NCBI RefSeq assembly: GCF_015390235.1
Contig: NZ_VUOH01000001.1
Span: 868,001-932,000 of the forward strand
DNA: 64,000 bases
Reading direction: 5' to 3'
Source of the DNA: Quadrisphaera sp. INWT6
GTDB taxonomy: Bacteria; Actinomycetota; Actinomycetes; Actinomycetales; Quadrisphaeraceae
Shown: piece by piece, positions 27,332 to 35,103 of the stretch
Layout: every line of letters starts with the position of its first letter
Position numbering within the stretch: position 1 is the stretch's first letter
Translations under genes and position numbers: made by a program
Notes under the pieces: model-generated
Seen by the model: the letters and a program-made list of their open reading frames with translations, nothing else
Told to the model about the DNA's origin: nothing
The model's database searches: none

Positions 27332-27537
27332 GGACCGCAGCCGAGCGCCTGGTTGCGGTTCTTGGCCCTTGGTGGATCGCAGTCGAGCGCCTGGTTGCGG
27401 TTCTTGGCCCTTGGTGGATCGCAGTCGAGCGCCTGGTTGCGGTTCTTGGCCCTTGGTGGATCGCAGCCGAGCGCCTGGTTGCGGTTCCTGGCCCCTGGTG
27501 GACCGCAGCCGAGCGCCTGGGTGCGGTCCACCAGGGG
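27332..27537. repeat. 42-bp tandem repeat closed by an inverted copy
   Basis: Four head-to-tail 42-bp units (27332-27373, 27374-27415, 27416-27457, 27458-27499) and a partial fifth lie between converging genes. Units 2 and 3 are identical; units 1 and 4 differ at a few bases. A final segment is the reverse complement of the unit junction, giving a perfect 16-bp stem (27492-27507 with 27522-27537). No coding function is apparent. Confidence 0.9.
27492..27537. terminator. Hairpin between hisD and the converging SDR gene
   Basis: A perfect 16-bp stem with a 14-nt loop, made from the end of the tandem array. Its place between two converging stop codons suggests bidirectional termination. Confidence 0.7.
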
Positions 27538-27560
27538 CAGGGGGCAGGGGGCAGGGGCGG

Positions 27561-28400
27561 CTAGAGGATCGGACGGCCGCCGGTCACCGCGATGCGGGCG
27601 CCGCTGATGTAGCTGCCCTCGTCGGAGGCCAGCAGCACGTACACCGGCGCGAGCTCCGCCGGCTGCCCGACCCGGCCCAGCGGGGTCTCCTCCCCGAAGT
27701 GCTCGACCTTCTCCTCCGGCATCGTCGAGGGGATCAGCGGCGTCCAGATGGGCCCCGGCGCCACGGAGTTGGCGCGGATGCCCCGGTCACCCAGCAGCTG
27801 GGCCATCGACGCCGTCATGTTGGCGATCGCCGACTTCGTCGCCGCGTACGGCAGCAGCTGCGGCGAGGGGTTGTCCGAGTTCACGCTGGAGGAGCCGATG
27901 ATCGACGAGCCCGGCCCCAGGTGCGGCAGCGCCGCCTTGGTGAGGTGGAAGAACGCCGAGAGGTTGGTGGCGATGGTGCGGTCCCACTCCTCGTCCGGCG
28001 TCTCCTCGAGGGAGTCGCGGCTCATCTGGAAGGCGGCGTTGCTGACCAGGACGTCGATCCCGCCGAGCTCCTCGAAGGCTCGGGCGATGACGGCGCGGCA
28101 GTGCGCCGGGTCGCCCAGGTCGCCGGGCACCAGCACGCAGCGCCGTCCGGCCTCCTCGACCCAGCGCTGGGTCTCGGCGGCGTCGTCGTGCTCGTCCAGG
28201 TACGACACCAGGACGTCGGCGCCCTCCCGGGCGTAGGCGATGGCGACGGCGCGGCCAATGCCGCTGTCACCGCCGGTGATGACCGCCCTCTTGCCGGTGA
28301 GGCGCCCGGAGCCGCGGTAGCTCTGCTCGCCGTGGTCGGGGGCGGGGTCCATGGCGCCGGTGGTTCCGGGCACGGACTGCTGCTGCGGGGGCTGGGACAC
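27561..28400 (-). CDS. Short-chain dehydrogenase/reductase
   Basis: A 279-residue classical SDR with a 35-residue N-terminal extension, the cofactor motif ITGGDSGIGRAVAIAYAREG, the NAA motif and the catalytic pair Ser/YAATKSAIANM. It matches the YhdF/YdaD group of general-stress SDRs found in spore formers and actinomycetes; the substrate is unknown. The GTG at 28400 follows GAGGAGG by a good distance. The purine permease is divergent. Confidence 0.9.
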   Translation of the reverse strand: MSQPPQQQSVPGTTGAMDPAPDHGEQSYRGSGRLTGKRAVITGGDSGIGRAVAIAYAREGADVLVSYLDEHDDAAETQRWVEEAGRRCVLVPGDLGDPAHCRAVIARAFEELGGIDVLVSNAAFQMSRDSLEETPDEEWDRTIATNLSAFFHLTKAALPHLGPGSSIIGSSSVNSDNPSPQLLPYAATKSAIANMTASMAQLLGDRGIRANSVAPGPIWTPLIPSTMPEEKVEHFGEETPLGRVGQPAELAPVYVLLASDEGSYISGARIAVTGGRPIL

Positions 28401-28547
28401 GGGGGCCTCCTCGAGGAGCGACCGGAGGCCGGAGTCTCGACCCGCTGCGACCGACGTACCCCGCTGCGTGACCGGCACGCGCTCCGCAGGTCACGACTCG
28501 GCGGCGGGGGCGCCGATCACGCCGCGGCCAGGGCAGAATCCGCCCAC

Positions 28548-30032
28548 GTGTCCGAACCCGCACCCTCCTCCAGCAGCACGCGCGAGCACCCCGGCCCCCA
28601 GGGCCGCGGCGGGCTCGACCGCTACTTCTCCATCAGCCAGCGCGGCTCGACCGTCGGGCGCGAGGTCCGCGGCGGCTTCGCCACCTTCTTCACGATGGCG
28701 TACATCGTCGTCCTGAACCCCCTGATCATCGGGACGGCGGCCGACGTCGACGGCACCGTGCTCGGCGTGCCCGCGGTCGCCGCGGCGACGGCCCTCGTGG
28801 CGGGCGTCATGACCCTCCTGATGGGCGTGGTCGGCAAGTACCCCTTCGCCATCGCCGCCGGCCTCGGGCTCAACGCCTTCGTCGCCTTCTCCGTGGCCAG
28901 CCAGATGACGTGGGCCGAGGCCATGGGCCTGGTGGTCATCGAGGGCATCGTCATCACGGTCCTGGTGCTCACCGGCTTCAGGACGGCGGTGTTCCGGGCC
29001 GTCCCCGCGCAGCTCAAGACCGCGATCGGCGTCGGCATCGGCCTGTTCATCGCGCTGATCGGCTTCGTCGACTCGGGCTTCGTCCGCACCCCGGCCGGCG
29101 GCGGCACGCCGCTGGAGCTCGGCGTGGGCGGCAGCCTCACGGGCTGGCCCACCGTCACGTTCGTGGTCGGCCTGCTGCTCACCCTGGTGCTGATGGCGCG
29201 CAAGGTGAAGGGCGCGATCCTCATCGGCATCATCTCGGCCACCGTGTTCGCCGTCGTCGTCGAGGCCGTCACCGGCACCGGCCCGCGCACCGCGGCCGAC
29301 GGCGCCACCAACCCCTCGGGCTGGAGCCTGGTGGTGCCGACGCTGCCCGAGCAGCTGGTCGGCACCCCCGACCTGTCGCTGCTGGGCGCGTTCGACCTGC
29401 TCGGCGGGTTCGCCCGCGTCGGCGTGGTGGCCGCGGTCCTCGTGGTGTTCACGCTCGTCCTCGCCGACTTCTTCGACACCGTCGGCACCGTGACCGGCGT
29501 CGGCGCCGAGGCGGGCCTGCTCGACGAGGACAAGCAGCTGCCCGGCGTGCAGCGCGTCCTCCTGGTCGACTCCGTCGCCGCGGCGGCGGGCGGCCTGAGC
29601 TCGACGTCGTCGAACACCACGTTCGTCGAGTCGGCCGCCGGCGTCGGCGAGGGGGCGCGCACCGGTCTGGCGAGCGTCGTCACCGGCGTGCTCTTCCTGC
29701 TGGCGGTCTTCTTCACGCCGCTGGTCGAGGTCGTGCCCTTCGAGGCCGCCTCGCCCGCGCTCGTCGTCGTCGGGTTCCTCATGGCCACGCAGGTCCGCTC
29801 GCTCGACTGGAGCGACGTGAGCCTCGCGGTGCCGGCGTTCCTGACGATCGTCGTCATGCCGTTCACGTACTCGATCAGCAACGGCATCGGCGCGGGCCTC
29901 GTGTCGTACGCGCTGCTCATGGCCGTGACCGGGCGCGCCAGGAAGGTGCACCCGCTGCTGTGGCTGCTGGCCGCGCTGTTCGTCGTGTACTTCGCGATCG
30001 CGCCGATCGAGTCGCTCCTGAACGTCCGCTGA
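28548..30032 (+). CDS. AzgA-like purine (NCS2) permease
   Basis: A 494-residue permease with about 12 to 14 helices. GGFATFFTMAYIVVLNPLII, AIAAGLGLNAFVAF, ADFFDTVGTVTGVG and SSTSSNTTFVESAAGVGEGA are signatures of the adenine/guanine/hypoxanthine branch. Residues 1-20 are disordered. CAGAAT lies 8 nt before the GTG, consistent with a leaderless start. No purine riboswitch was found upstream. Confidence 0.92.
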   Translation: MSEPAPSSSSTREHPGPQGRGGLDRYFSISQRGSTVGREVRGGFATFFTMAYIVVLNPLIIGTAADVDGTVLGVPAVAAATALVAGVMTLLMGVVGKYPFAIAAGLGLNAFVAFSVASQMTWAEAMGLVVIEGIVITVLVLTGFRTAVFRAVPAQLKTAIGVGIGLFIALIGFVDSGFVRTPAGGGTPLELGVGGSLTGWPTVTFVVGLLLTLVLMARKVKGAILIGIISATVFAVVVEAVTGTGPRTAADGATNPSGWSLVVPTLPEQLVGTPDLSLLGAFDLLGGFARVGVVAAVLVVFTLVLADFFDTVGTVTGVGAEAGLLDEDKQLPGVQRVLLVDSVAAAAGGLSSTSSNTTFVESAAGVGEGARTGLASVVTGVLFLLAVFFTPLVEVVPFEAASPALVVVGFLMATQVRSLDWSDVSLAVPAFLTIVVMPFTYSISNGIGAGLVSYALLMAVTGRARKVHPLLWLLAALFVVYFAIAPIESLLNVR

Positions 30033-30043
30033 CCCCTCGCCCC

Positions 30044-30619
30044 GTGCGCCTCTTCGTCTCGCTGACCCCGCCCCTCGAGGCGGTGCAGACGGTGGCTGAC
30101 GCCGTCACCGAGCTGGGGCGGGTGCCGGGCGTGCGGTGGTCGCCGCCGCACCGGTGGCACGTCACGCTGGCCTTCCTCGGGGAGGTCGACGCCGTCGGCG
30201 TGCCTCCGCTCGCACGGGCGCTGGCCGCGGCCGCGGCGGCTCACGAGCCGCCGCGGCTGCGCCTGGCCGGCACCGGGTGCTTCGGCGACCGGGTGCTGTG
30301 GGCCGGAGTGGCCGGCGACCTCGACCGGCTGTCGGCGCTGGCCGCCGCGGTGGCCCACGCCGGGCGCAGCGCCGGGGCCGTCGGCGAGTCCGCTGAGCCG
30401 GGCGAGCAGGCGTACCGCCCGCACGTCACCCTGGCGCGCGCCGCCGGGCGGGGCGCGGGTGGCGAGCTGCCGCGCCTGGCGGAGCAGCTGGCGGCGCAGC
30501 TGGCGCACCTCAGCGGCCCGACGTGGACGGCGCGCGAGGTGCAGCTCGTGCAGAGCCACGCCTCCGACGGGCGCTACGAGGTGCTGGAGAGCTTCGCGCT
30601 GGGTGGCGGAAGCCCATGA
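30044..30619 (+). CDS. 2H phosphoesterase (RNA 2',3'-cyclic phosphodiesterase type)
   Basis: A 191-residue ThpR/LigT-like protein with the two catalytic HxT motifs HVTLAFLGE (near residue 40) and HVTLARAAG (near residue 127). Family members open 2',3'-cyclic phosphates. It starts 11 bp after the permease and is probably cotranscribed. Its last codons (GGGSP and stop) are encoded by the right arm of a TGATCA element. Confidence 0.87.
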   Translation: MRLFVSLTPPLEAVQTVADAVTELGRVPGVRWSPPHRWHVTLAFLGEVDAVGVPPLARALAAAAAAHEPPRLRLAGTGCFGDRVLWAGVAGDLDRLSALAAAVAHAGRSAGAVGESAEPGEQAYRPHVTLARAAGRGAGGELPRLAEQLAAQLAHLSGPTWTAREVQLVQSHASDGRYEVLESFALGGGSP

Positions 30620-30627
30620 TCACGGTG
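30601..30627. repeat. TGATCA element, right arm only, overlapping a CDS end
   Basis: GGGTGGCGGAAGCCCATGAT followed by CACGGTG matches the right arm of the full copies. It encodes the last residues and stop of the 2H phosphoesterase and lies between converging genes. Confidence 0.6.
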
Positions 30628-30635
30628 GGGTGGGC

Positions 30636-31619
30636 TCACCGGCCACCGGCCGCGTAGATGCGGCGGACGACGTCCTCCACGTCGGGCTCCTCCACGGACA
30701 GGTCGCGCACCTCCACGCGCTCGCTCACCGCGGAGAGCACGGCGGCCGCCGTCGTCGCGGCGTCGTCGAAGGCGAGCCGCTGGCGCAGGCCGCCGCCCTC
30801 GCTGCCCAGGTGCTCGGCGTGCGGGACGCCGAGCAGGTCGGGGGCGGGAGCGGCCAGGTCGACCACGAGCACCCGCCGCGCCCCGACGGTCTTCGACAGC
30901 CCCGCCAGCGAGCCGTCGTAGGCCAGGCGCCCGCGGTCGACCAGCAGCACCCGCTCGCACAGCCGCGAGACGTCGCCCATGTCGTGCGTGGTCAGCAGCA
31001 GCGTGGTGCCGTGCGCGGCGCGCTCCGCGAGCAGGAACTCCCGCAGCCGCTGCTTGCTGAGGACGTCGAGGCCGATCGTCGGCTCGTCGAGCACCAGCAG
31101 GGCGGGGGAGTGCAGCAGCGCCGCCGCGACCTCGCCGCGCATCCGCTGCCCGAGCGACAGCTGCCGCACCGGCGTCGCGAGGAACTCGCCCAGCTCCAGG
31201 CGCTCCACGAGCTCCGCGGTGCGCTCGCGCTCGCGCTGCGGCGACAGCGAGTGCACCGCCGCGAGGATCCGGTACGACTCCGCCAGCGGCAGGTCCCACC
31301 ACAGCTGCGACCGCTGCCCGAAGACGACGCCGAGGCGGCGGGCCAGCTCGCGGCGCTGCCGCACGGGCTCCAGCCCGCAGGTGCGGACCGTCCCGGCGCT
31401 CGGCACGAGGATGCCGGCGAGCATCTTGATGGTCGTCGACTTGCCCGCGCCGTTGGCGCCGATGTACCCGACCGACTCCCCGGCGCCGACGGTCAGCGTC
31501 AGGCCGTCGACCGCGGTGACCTCCTTGCGCGCGAAACCCCTGCTGCGCACGCGGAAGCGCCGGGTCAGCCCCGCCACCTCGATCGCCGTCGTCCCGCTCG
31601 CGCTGCTCGCGGTGGTCAT
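30636..31619 (-). CDS. ABC exporter ATPase (DrrA-like), second system
   Basis: A 327-residue ATPase with Walker A GANGAGKST, signature LSLGQRMRGE, Walker B LLVLDEPTIGLD and switch TTHDM. It is closely related to the ATPase near 9 kb, including VVFGQRSQLWWDLPL. Here it is the last gene, its ATG overlapping the upstream permease stop (ATGA), whereas the other ATPase comes first. Confidence 0.9.
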   Translation of the reverse strand: MTTASSASGTTAIEVAGLTRRFRVRSRGFARKEVTAVDGLTLTVGAGESVGYIGANGAGKSTTIKMLAGILVPSAGTVRTCGLEPVRQRRELARRLGVVFGQRSQLWWDLPLAESYRILAAVHSLSPQRERERTAELVERLELGEFLATPVRQLSLGQRMRGEVAAALLHSPALLVLDEPTIGLDVLSKQRLREFLLAERAAHGTTLLLTTHDMGDVSRLCERVLLVDRGRLAYDGSLAGLSKTVGARRVLVVDLAAPAPDLLGVPHAEHLGSEGGGLRQRLAFDDAATTAAAVLSAVSERVEVRDLSVEEPDVEDVVRRIYAAGGR

Positions 31620-32446
31620 CCGCCGCCCCCCTGGTAGTGCCGCACCCCGGTCCGCCACGCCAGCAGCGCGACCGCCCACGTCCACACCGCCGCGAGCGGG
31701 GCCAGCCAGCCCAGCCACGACGGCAGCCACTCCGCGCCGGGCAGCCCCAGCAGCGCCACCACCGGCAGGTAGGCGGTGAAGGCGATCGGCACCGCGAACC
31801 CGAACAGCGCCACCAGCGGCTTGCCCCACACCGACGCCGGCTGCGTCGCGGCGTAGCGCCCGCCGTAGACGACGGCGTTCGTCATCTCCGAGGCGTCGAC
31901 GAGGAAGAACTGCACCCCCGCCGCCGCGACGAACAGCCCGGCGAACGTGAGCGTGCTGGCGACGAGGACGACGACGAGGAACGCCACCACCAGCGGCGAC
32001 CAGGCGATGTCGTTCACGGCGAGCCCGACGACGAGGGCGGTGAGCCCCACCCCGATGCGCGTGACGCGGCGCACGCTGATCTCGCTGGTCACCAGCTGGG
32101 CGAGCAGCGGCTGCGGGCGCAGGTAGAAGACGTCGAGGGTCCCGGCGCGCAGGTAGCGGGGGAGCGTGTCGACGTGCCCGACGAACAGGTCGGCGGTGCT
32201 GAAGGCGGTGTCGGCGATGCCGAAGACGAGCAGCACGGCGGCGAGGTCGAGGCCGCCGAGCGCGTCGACCGAGCGGTACAGCACCCAGATCTCGGCGAGC
32301 TCGACCAGCCCGATGAGCACCGAGCTGGCCAGGTCGAGCGCGAAGCTGCCGCGGTAGCTGGTCTGGGCGCGCACCCGGCTGGCGAGCACCGCGCGGTAGG
32401 GCCGCCACCAGCCCGTCCGCCCGCCGCGGAGGGCGGGGTCAGCCAC
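31616..32446 (-). CDS. ABC-2 family exporter permease, second system
   Basis: A 276-residue membrane protein with about six helices. The loop LPRYLRAGTLDVFYLRPQPL corresponds to the NEGDYDRLLLRP loop of the first system. It overlaps the upstream permease by 8 nt and the ATPase by 4 nt. It belongs to the same permease family as the genes at 6.7-8.4 kb. Confidence 0.85.
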   Translation of the reverse strand: MADPALRGGRTGWWRPYRAVLASRVRAQTSYRGSFALDLASSVLIGLVELAEIWVLYRSVDALGGLDLAAVLLVFGIADTAFSTADLFVGHVDTLPRYLRAGTLDVFYLRPQPLLAQLVTSEISVRRVTRIGVGLTALVVGLAVNDIAWSPLVVAFLVVVLVASTLTFAGLFVAAAGVQFFLVDASEMTNAVVYGGRYAATQPASVWGKPLVALFGFAVPIAFTAYLPVVALLGLPGAEWLPSWLGWLAPLAAVWTWAVALLAWRTGVRHYQGGGG

Positions 32447-33305
32447 CCTGCACCTCCAGGCGGCGGCGCCCGGCGCGCGTCATGAGGTGCCCGACGGCGA
32501 AGACCGCCGCCACCCACGCGACCTGGACCCCGACCACGCCGAGGGCCGCGGCGCCGTCGACCCGCCCCGAGATGACGTCGATCGGGACCTGCAGCAGCGA
32601 CGGGAAGGGCGTGGCCAGCGCCAGCGCGTACAGCCACTGCGGGAAGAGCGTCACGGGGACGAACAGCCCCGCCAGGAACCCGGACACGATCATGTAGAGC
32701 ACCTGGACGCCCCGGGTCTCGACCGTCCAGAAGCCGGTCGCCGCCACGAGGTAGACCAGCAGGAACGACAGCAGGACCGCCAGCAGCGCGCTGAGCAGGC
32801 CGAGGGCGAGGGTCGCCGGGTCGGTGGGCAGCCGCATCCCGCCGACCAGCACCCCCAGCACGATGATCGGCAGCCCGCGCGGCAGCAGCTGGAACAGCGC
32901 CCGGCCGACCTCCTGCGCCGTGGTGGCCGTCTGCACGTCGAGGGGGCGGAGCAGGTCGACGGCCACGCTGCCGTCCTTGATGCGGTCGGCCAGGTCGGTG
33001 CGGCCGAAGAGGTTCACCGAGCCGAGCAGCGCCTGGCTCAGCCAGGCGTAGGCGATGATCGCGGCCTCGTCGTACCCGCCGAGCTCGCCCCCGCCGGCCG
33101 CGACCGCGGCGGTGAGGACGCTGACCTTGAGGAAGCCGAACGTCACGTTGGCGACCAGGCCGCCGAGCGCCGCCCCGCGGTAGGCGGCGCCCCGGCGGAA
33201 CCCCGAGGCCAGCAGGCGTCCGTGGACCCTCAGCCAGGTGCTGGCGGCGCCCCGCGGGAGGTCCTGCTCGGGCCCCCGGCGCTGGGGTCCCGGGGAGAGG
33301 CGCAC
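32439..33305 (-). CDS. ABC-2 family exporter permease, second system
   Basis: A 288-residue permease heading this operon. The loop DRIKDGSVAVDLLRPLDVQ matches RVRQGRIAVDLLRPVGLV in the first system, so the corresponding subunits can be paired. A TAAGTT element lies 9 nt upstream of the GTG, inside a remnant of an acetyltransferase gene. Confidence 0.85.
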   Translation of the reverse strand: MRLSPGPQRRGPEQDLPRGAASTWLRVHGRLLASGFRRGAAYRGAALGGLVANVTFGFLKVSVLTAAVAAGGGELGGYDEAAIIAYAWLSQALLGSVNLFGRTDLADRIKDGSVAVDLLRPLDVQTATTAQEVGRALFQLLPRGLPIIVLGVLVGGMRLPTDPATLALGLLSALLAVLLSFLLVYLVAATGFWTVETRGVQVLYMIVSGFLAGLFVPVTLFPQWLYALALATPFPSLLQVPIDVISGRVDGAAALGVVGVQVAWVAAVFAVGHLMTRAGRRRLEVQGG

Positions 33306-33338
33306 GGTCGCAAGAACTTACCCGCGTCGGGCCCTCGC

Positions 33339-33465
33339 GCCAAGGGCCAGAGCTGCAGCGCGCAGGTCCGGTGGGTGGTGTCGCGCACCCAGCCCTCGCT
33401 CTCGCAGAGGGCCTGGGCCGCGGTGTTGGTGTGGGCGGCCTCGAGCACGGCGGTCGACGCCCCCG
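33339..33465 (-). pseudogene. Remnant of a GNAT acetyltransferase (C-terminal end)
   Basis: The minus strand encodes VLEAAHTNTAAQALCESEGW followed by VRDTTHRTCALQL, the last beta-alpha-beta segment of GNAT N-acetyltransferases (N-TAA-ALYE-EGW pattern, with the usual Tyr replaced by Cys). No acetyl-CoA loop or start precedes it, and the frame runs on past the usual end. It is a relic trapped between the exporter promoter and the next gene. Confidence 0.55.
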
Positions 33466-33517
33466 CCGCGCGCGCCGGGTGTTGCGTCGGCCAGGGGCCC
33501 GGCCGCACAGTGGCGGG

Positions 33518-33865
33518 ATGCACTGGCAGGAGGACGCGGTGGTCGGGCGCCTGCGCGTGCTCGTCGCCGCCCTCGCCGTGGTGCTCGGGCCGCTGCTGCT
33601 CCTCGGCCCGTCGCTCGCCGACGGGCACGTCCTCGCCGGCGGCGCCCTGGTGGCCGCGGTGCTCGCCGGGTCCGCGCTGGCCGGGGGCCTCGCGGTGGCC
33701 GCCGCGCTCGTCGTCCTGCTCCTGTCCGGCCCGCCGCGCGCACCCGCTGCGGTGCGGTGGGAGGCCGACGTCGCCGTCCGCCTCGACGACAGGCCGGGAC
33801 GCCCCGGCCGCACGCGCTCCCGGGCACCGGGCGCGGGGACCACCCCGCGCCGCCCCGCCACCTGA
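33518..33865 (+). CDS. Small membrane protein, possibly DUF6412
   Basis: A 115-residue protein with three hydrophobic segments between residues 10 and 72 and a basic Arg/Pro tail. CACAGT lies 6 nt before the ATG, suggesting a leaderless transcript. From memory, small proteins of this layout (DUF6412) precede YidC-like genes in actinomycetes. The adjacency fits, but the assignment is tentative. Confidence 0.65.
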   Translation: MHWQEDAVVGRLRVLVAALAVVLGPLLLLGPSLADGHVLAGGALVAAVLAGSALAGGLAVAAALVVLLLSGPPRAPAAVRWEADVAVRLDDRPGRPGRTRSRAPGAGTTPRRPAT

Positions 33866-33941
33866 CGAGCCTCCTGACGACTCGCCCGGCGGCCCGGCGC
33901 GGGGGACCCCACGTCCCCCCGCACCCGTCTGGAGCCCCGTC

Positions 33942-34820
33942 GTGCCCGAGTCCTGGTCCCTGCTCAACCCCCTCGCCTGGCTGGAGGCCGCCGTCTCCGG
34001 CGTCCTCGTGGCCGCCCACTCCCTCCTCGCCGCCGCGGGGCTCGACCCGGCCGGGGGTCCTGCGTGGACGGCGGCCGTCGTCGTCCTCGTGGTGGTGGTC
34101 CGCGTCGCCCTGCTGCCGCTGGTGGTGCGGGGCCTGCGCGCCGGTCACCGCGCCGCGGCGGTCGCGCCGCAGCTGCGCGCCCTCCAGGCGCGGTACTCCC
34201 GGCCGGGGCTGACCCGCGACCCGGGAGAGCTGGCGCAGCTGCGTGCAGAGCAGGCCGCCCTGTACCGCGAGGCCGGGGCCTCCCCGCTGGCACCGCTCCT
34301 GCCGGCGCTGCTCCAGGTGCCGGTGATGATCGCGCTGGCCCGGGTGCTCGACGGGGCCGCCCGGGGGCACGCCGTGGGGCTGCTGACCCCGGCCCTGGCG
34401 CTGCAGGCCGGGGCGGCGACGGTGCTGGGGGCGCCGCTGTCCGGTTCGCTCCTGGGCGGTGGTGCCGGGGCCCTGCTGGGTGGTGCGCTGGTGCTCGTCG
34501 TCGCTGCGGCCACCTGGGCGACCACGCGCCTGCAGCTCACCCGGGGCACCGACCCGGCGGTGCTGGAGGGGCCCGTCGGGCAGGCGCAGCGGGCCACCGC
34601 CTGGCTGCTGCCGCTGGTCATGGCCGCCACCAGCGCTGCGGTGCCGCTGGGGCTGCTCGTCTACTGGGCCACCTCGGCGGTGTGGTCGCTGGGCCAGCAG
34701 CTGGCGGTCCTGCGGTGGTTGCCGACACCGGGGTCGCCCGCGGCCGCAGCGCGGGAGCAGCGCCTGGCACCGCGGAAGCGTCCCGTCGAGCATGCGGAAG
34801 GGGACCGTCCAGCTCGCTGA
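33942..34820 (+). CDS. YidC/Oxa1-type membrane protein insertase
   Basis: A 292-residue paralogue of YidC. VRVALLPLVVRGLRAGHRAA, VAPQLRALQARYSRPGLTRD, ALYREAGASPLAPLLPALLQ with PVMIAL, and GLLVYWATSAVWSLGQQ are the conserved helical elements of Oxa1-type insertases. It lacks the neighbours of the housekeeping yidC (rpmH, rnpA, jag), so it is probably the second, specialised copy. GGAG lies before the GTG. Confidence 0.88.
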   Translation: MPESWSLLNPLAWLEAAVSGVLVAAHSLLAAAGLDPAGGPAWTAAVVVLVVVVRVALLPLVVRGLRAGHRAAAVAPQLRALQARYSRPGLTRDPGELAQLRAEQAALYREAGASPLAPLLPALLQVPVMIALARVLDGAARGHAVGLLTPALALQAGAATVLGAPLSGSLLGGGAGALLGGALVLVVAAATWATTRLQLTRGTDPAVLEGPVGQAQRATAWLLPLVMAATSAAVPLGLLVYWATSAVWSLGQQLAVLRWLPTPGSPAAAAREQRLAPRKRPVEHAEGDRPAR

Positions 34821-34866
34821 GCCCTCAGCGGACCGGGTTGTGCATGCTCGGCGGGACGCTCCGAGC

Positions 34867-34901
34867 GGTCCTCCCGGCCGGGCGCACCGGCCGGGAGGAC
34901 C
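34867..34901 (+). terminator. Terminator hairpin after the YidC-like gene
   Basis: A perfect 15-bp stem (GGTCCTCCCGGCCGG with its complement) and a 5-nt loop, 46 bp after the stop codon. Confidence 0.8.
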
Positions 34902-34984
34902 GGAGCCCTGTGCGAGCGCGGAAGACCGCGCCAGACCGGGTCGACACCTCCCCGTCGGTCCGCCCGCCAGCCCGCGTGACGGCC

Positions 34985-35043
34985 GACGGGCAGAAGTCCG
35001 CCCAGGGGCCTCGTCGAGGAGCCCGGGCGGACCTCTGCCCGTC
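34985..35043 (-). terminator. Terminator hairpin of the aldehyde dehydrogenase operon
   Basis: Two 19-nt arms (34985-35003 and 35025-35043) pair with one mismatch around a 21-nt loop. Between it and the stop codon is a run of three to four 10-bp GGGGCGGCGC repeats (about 35059-35101). Confidence 0.65.
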
Positions 35044-35103
35044 CGGCGTCACACCGCTGGGGCGGCGCGGGGCGGCGCGGGGCGGCGTGGAGCGGCGCGG
35101 CGG

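Noticed and set aside
27332..27537. CRISPR array
   Set aside because: The 42-bp units are contiguous with no variable spacers and no cas genes nearby.
34825..35052. Small minus-strand gene between the YidC-like and aldehyde dehydrogenase genes
   Set aside because: It is made entirely of the two terminator hairpins read through and has no start signal.
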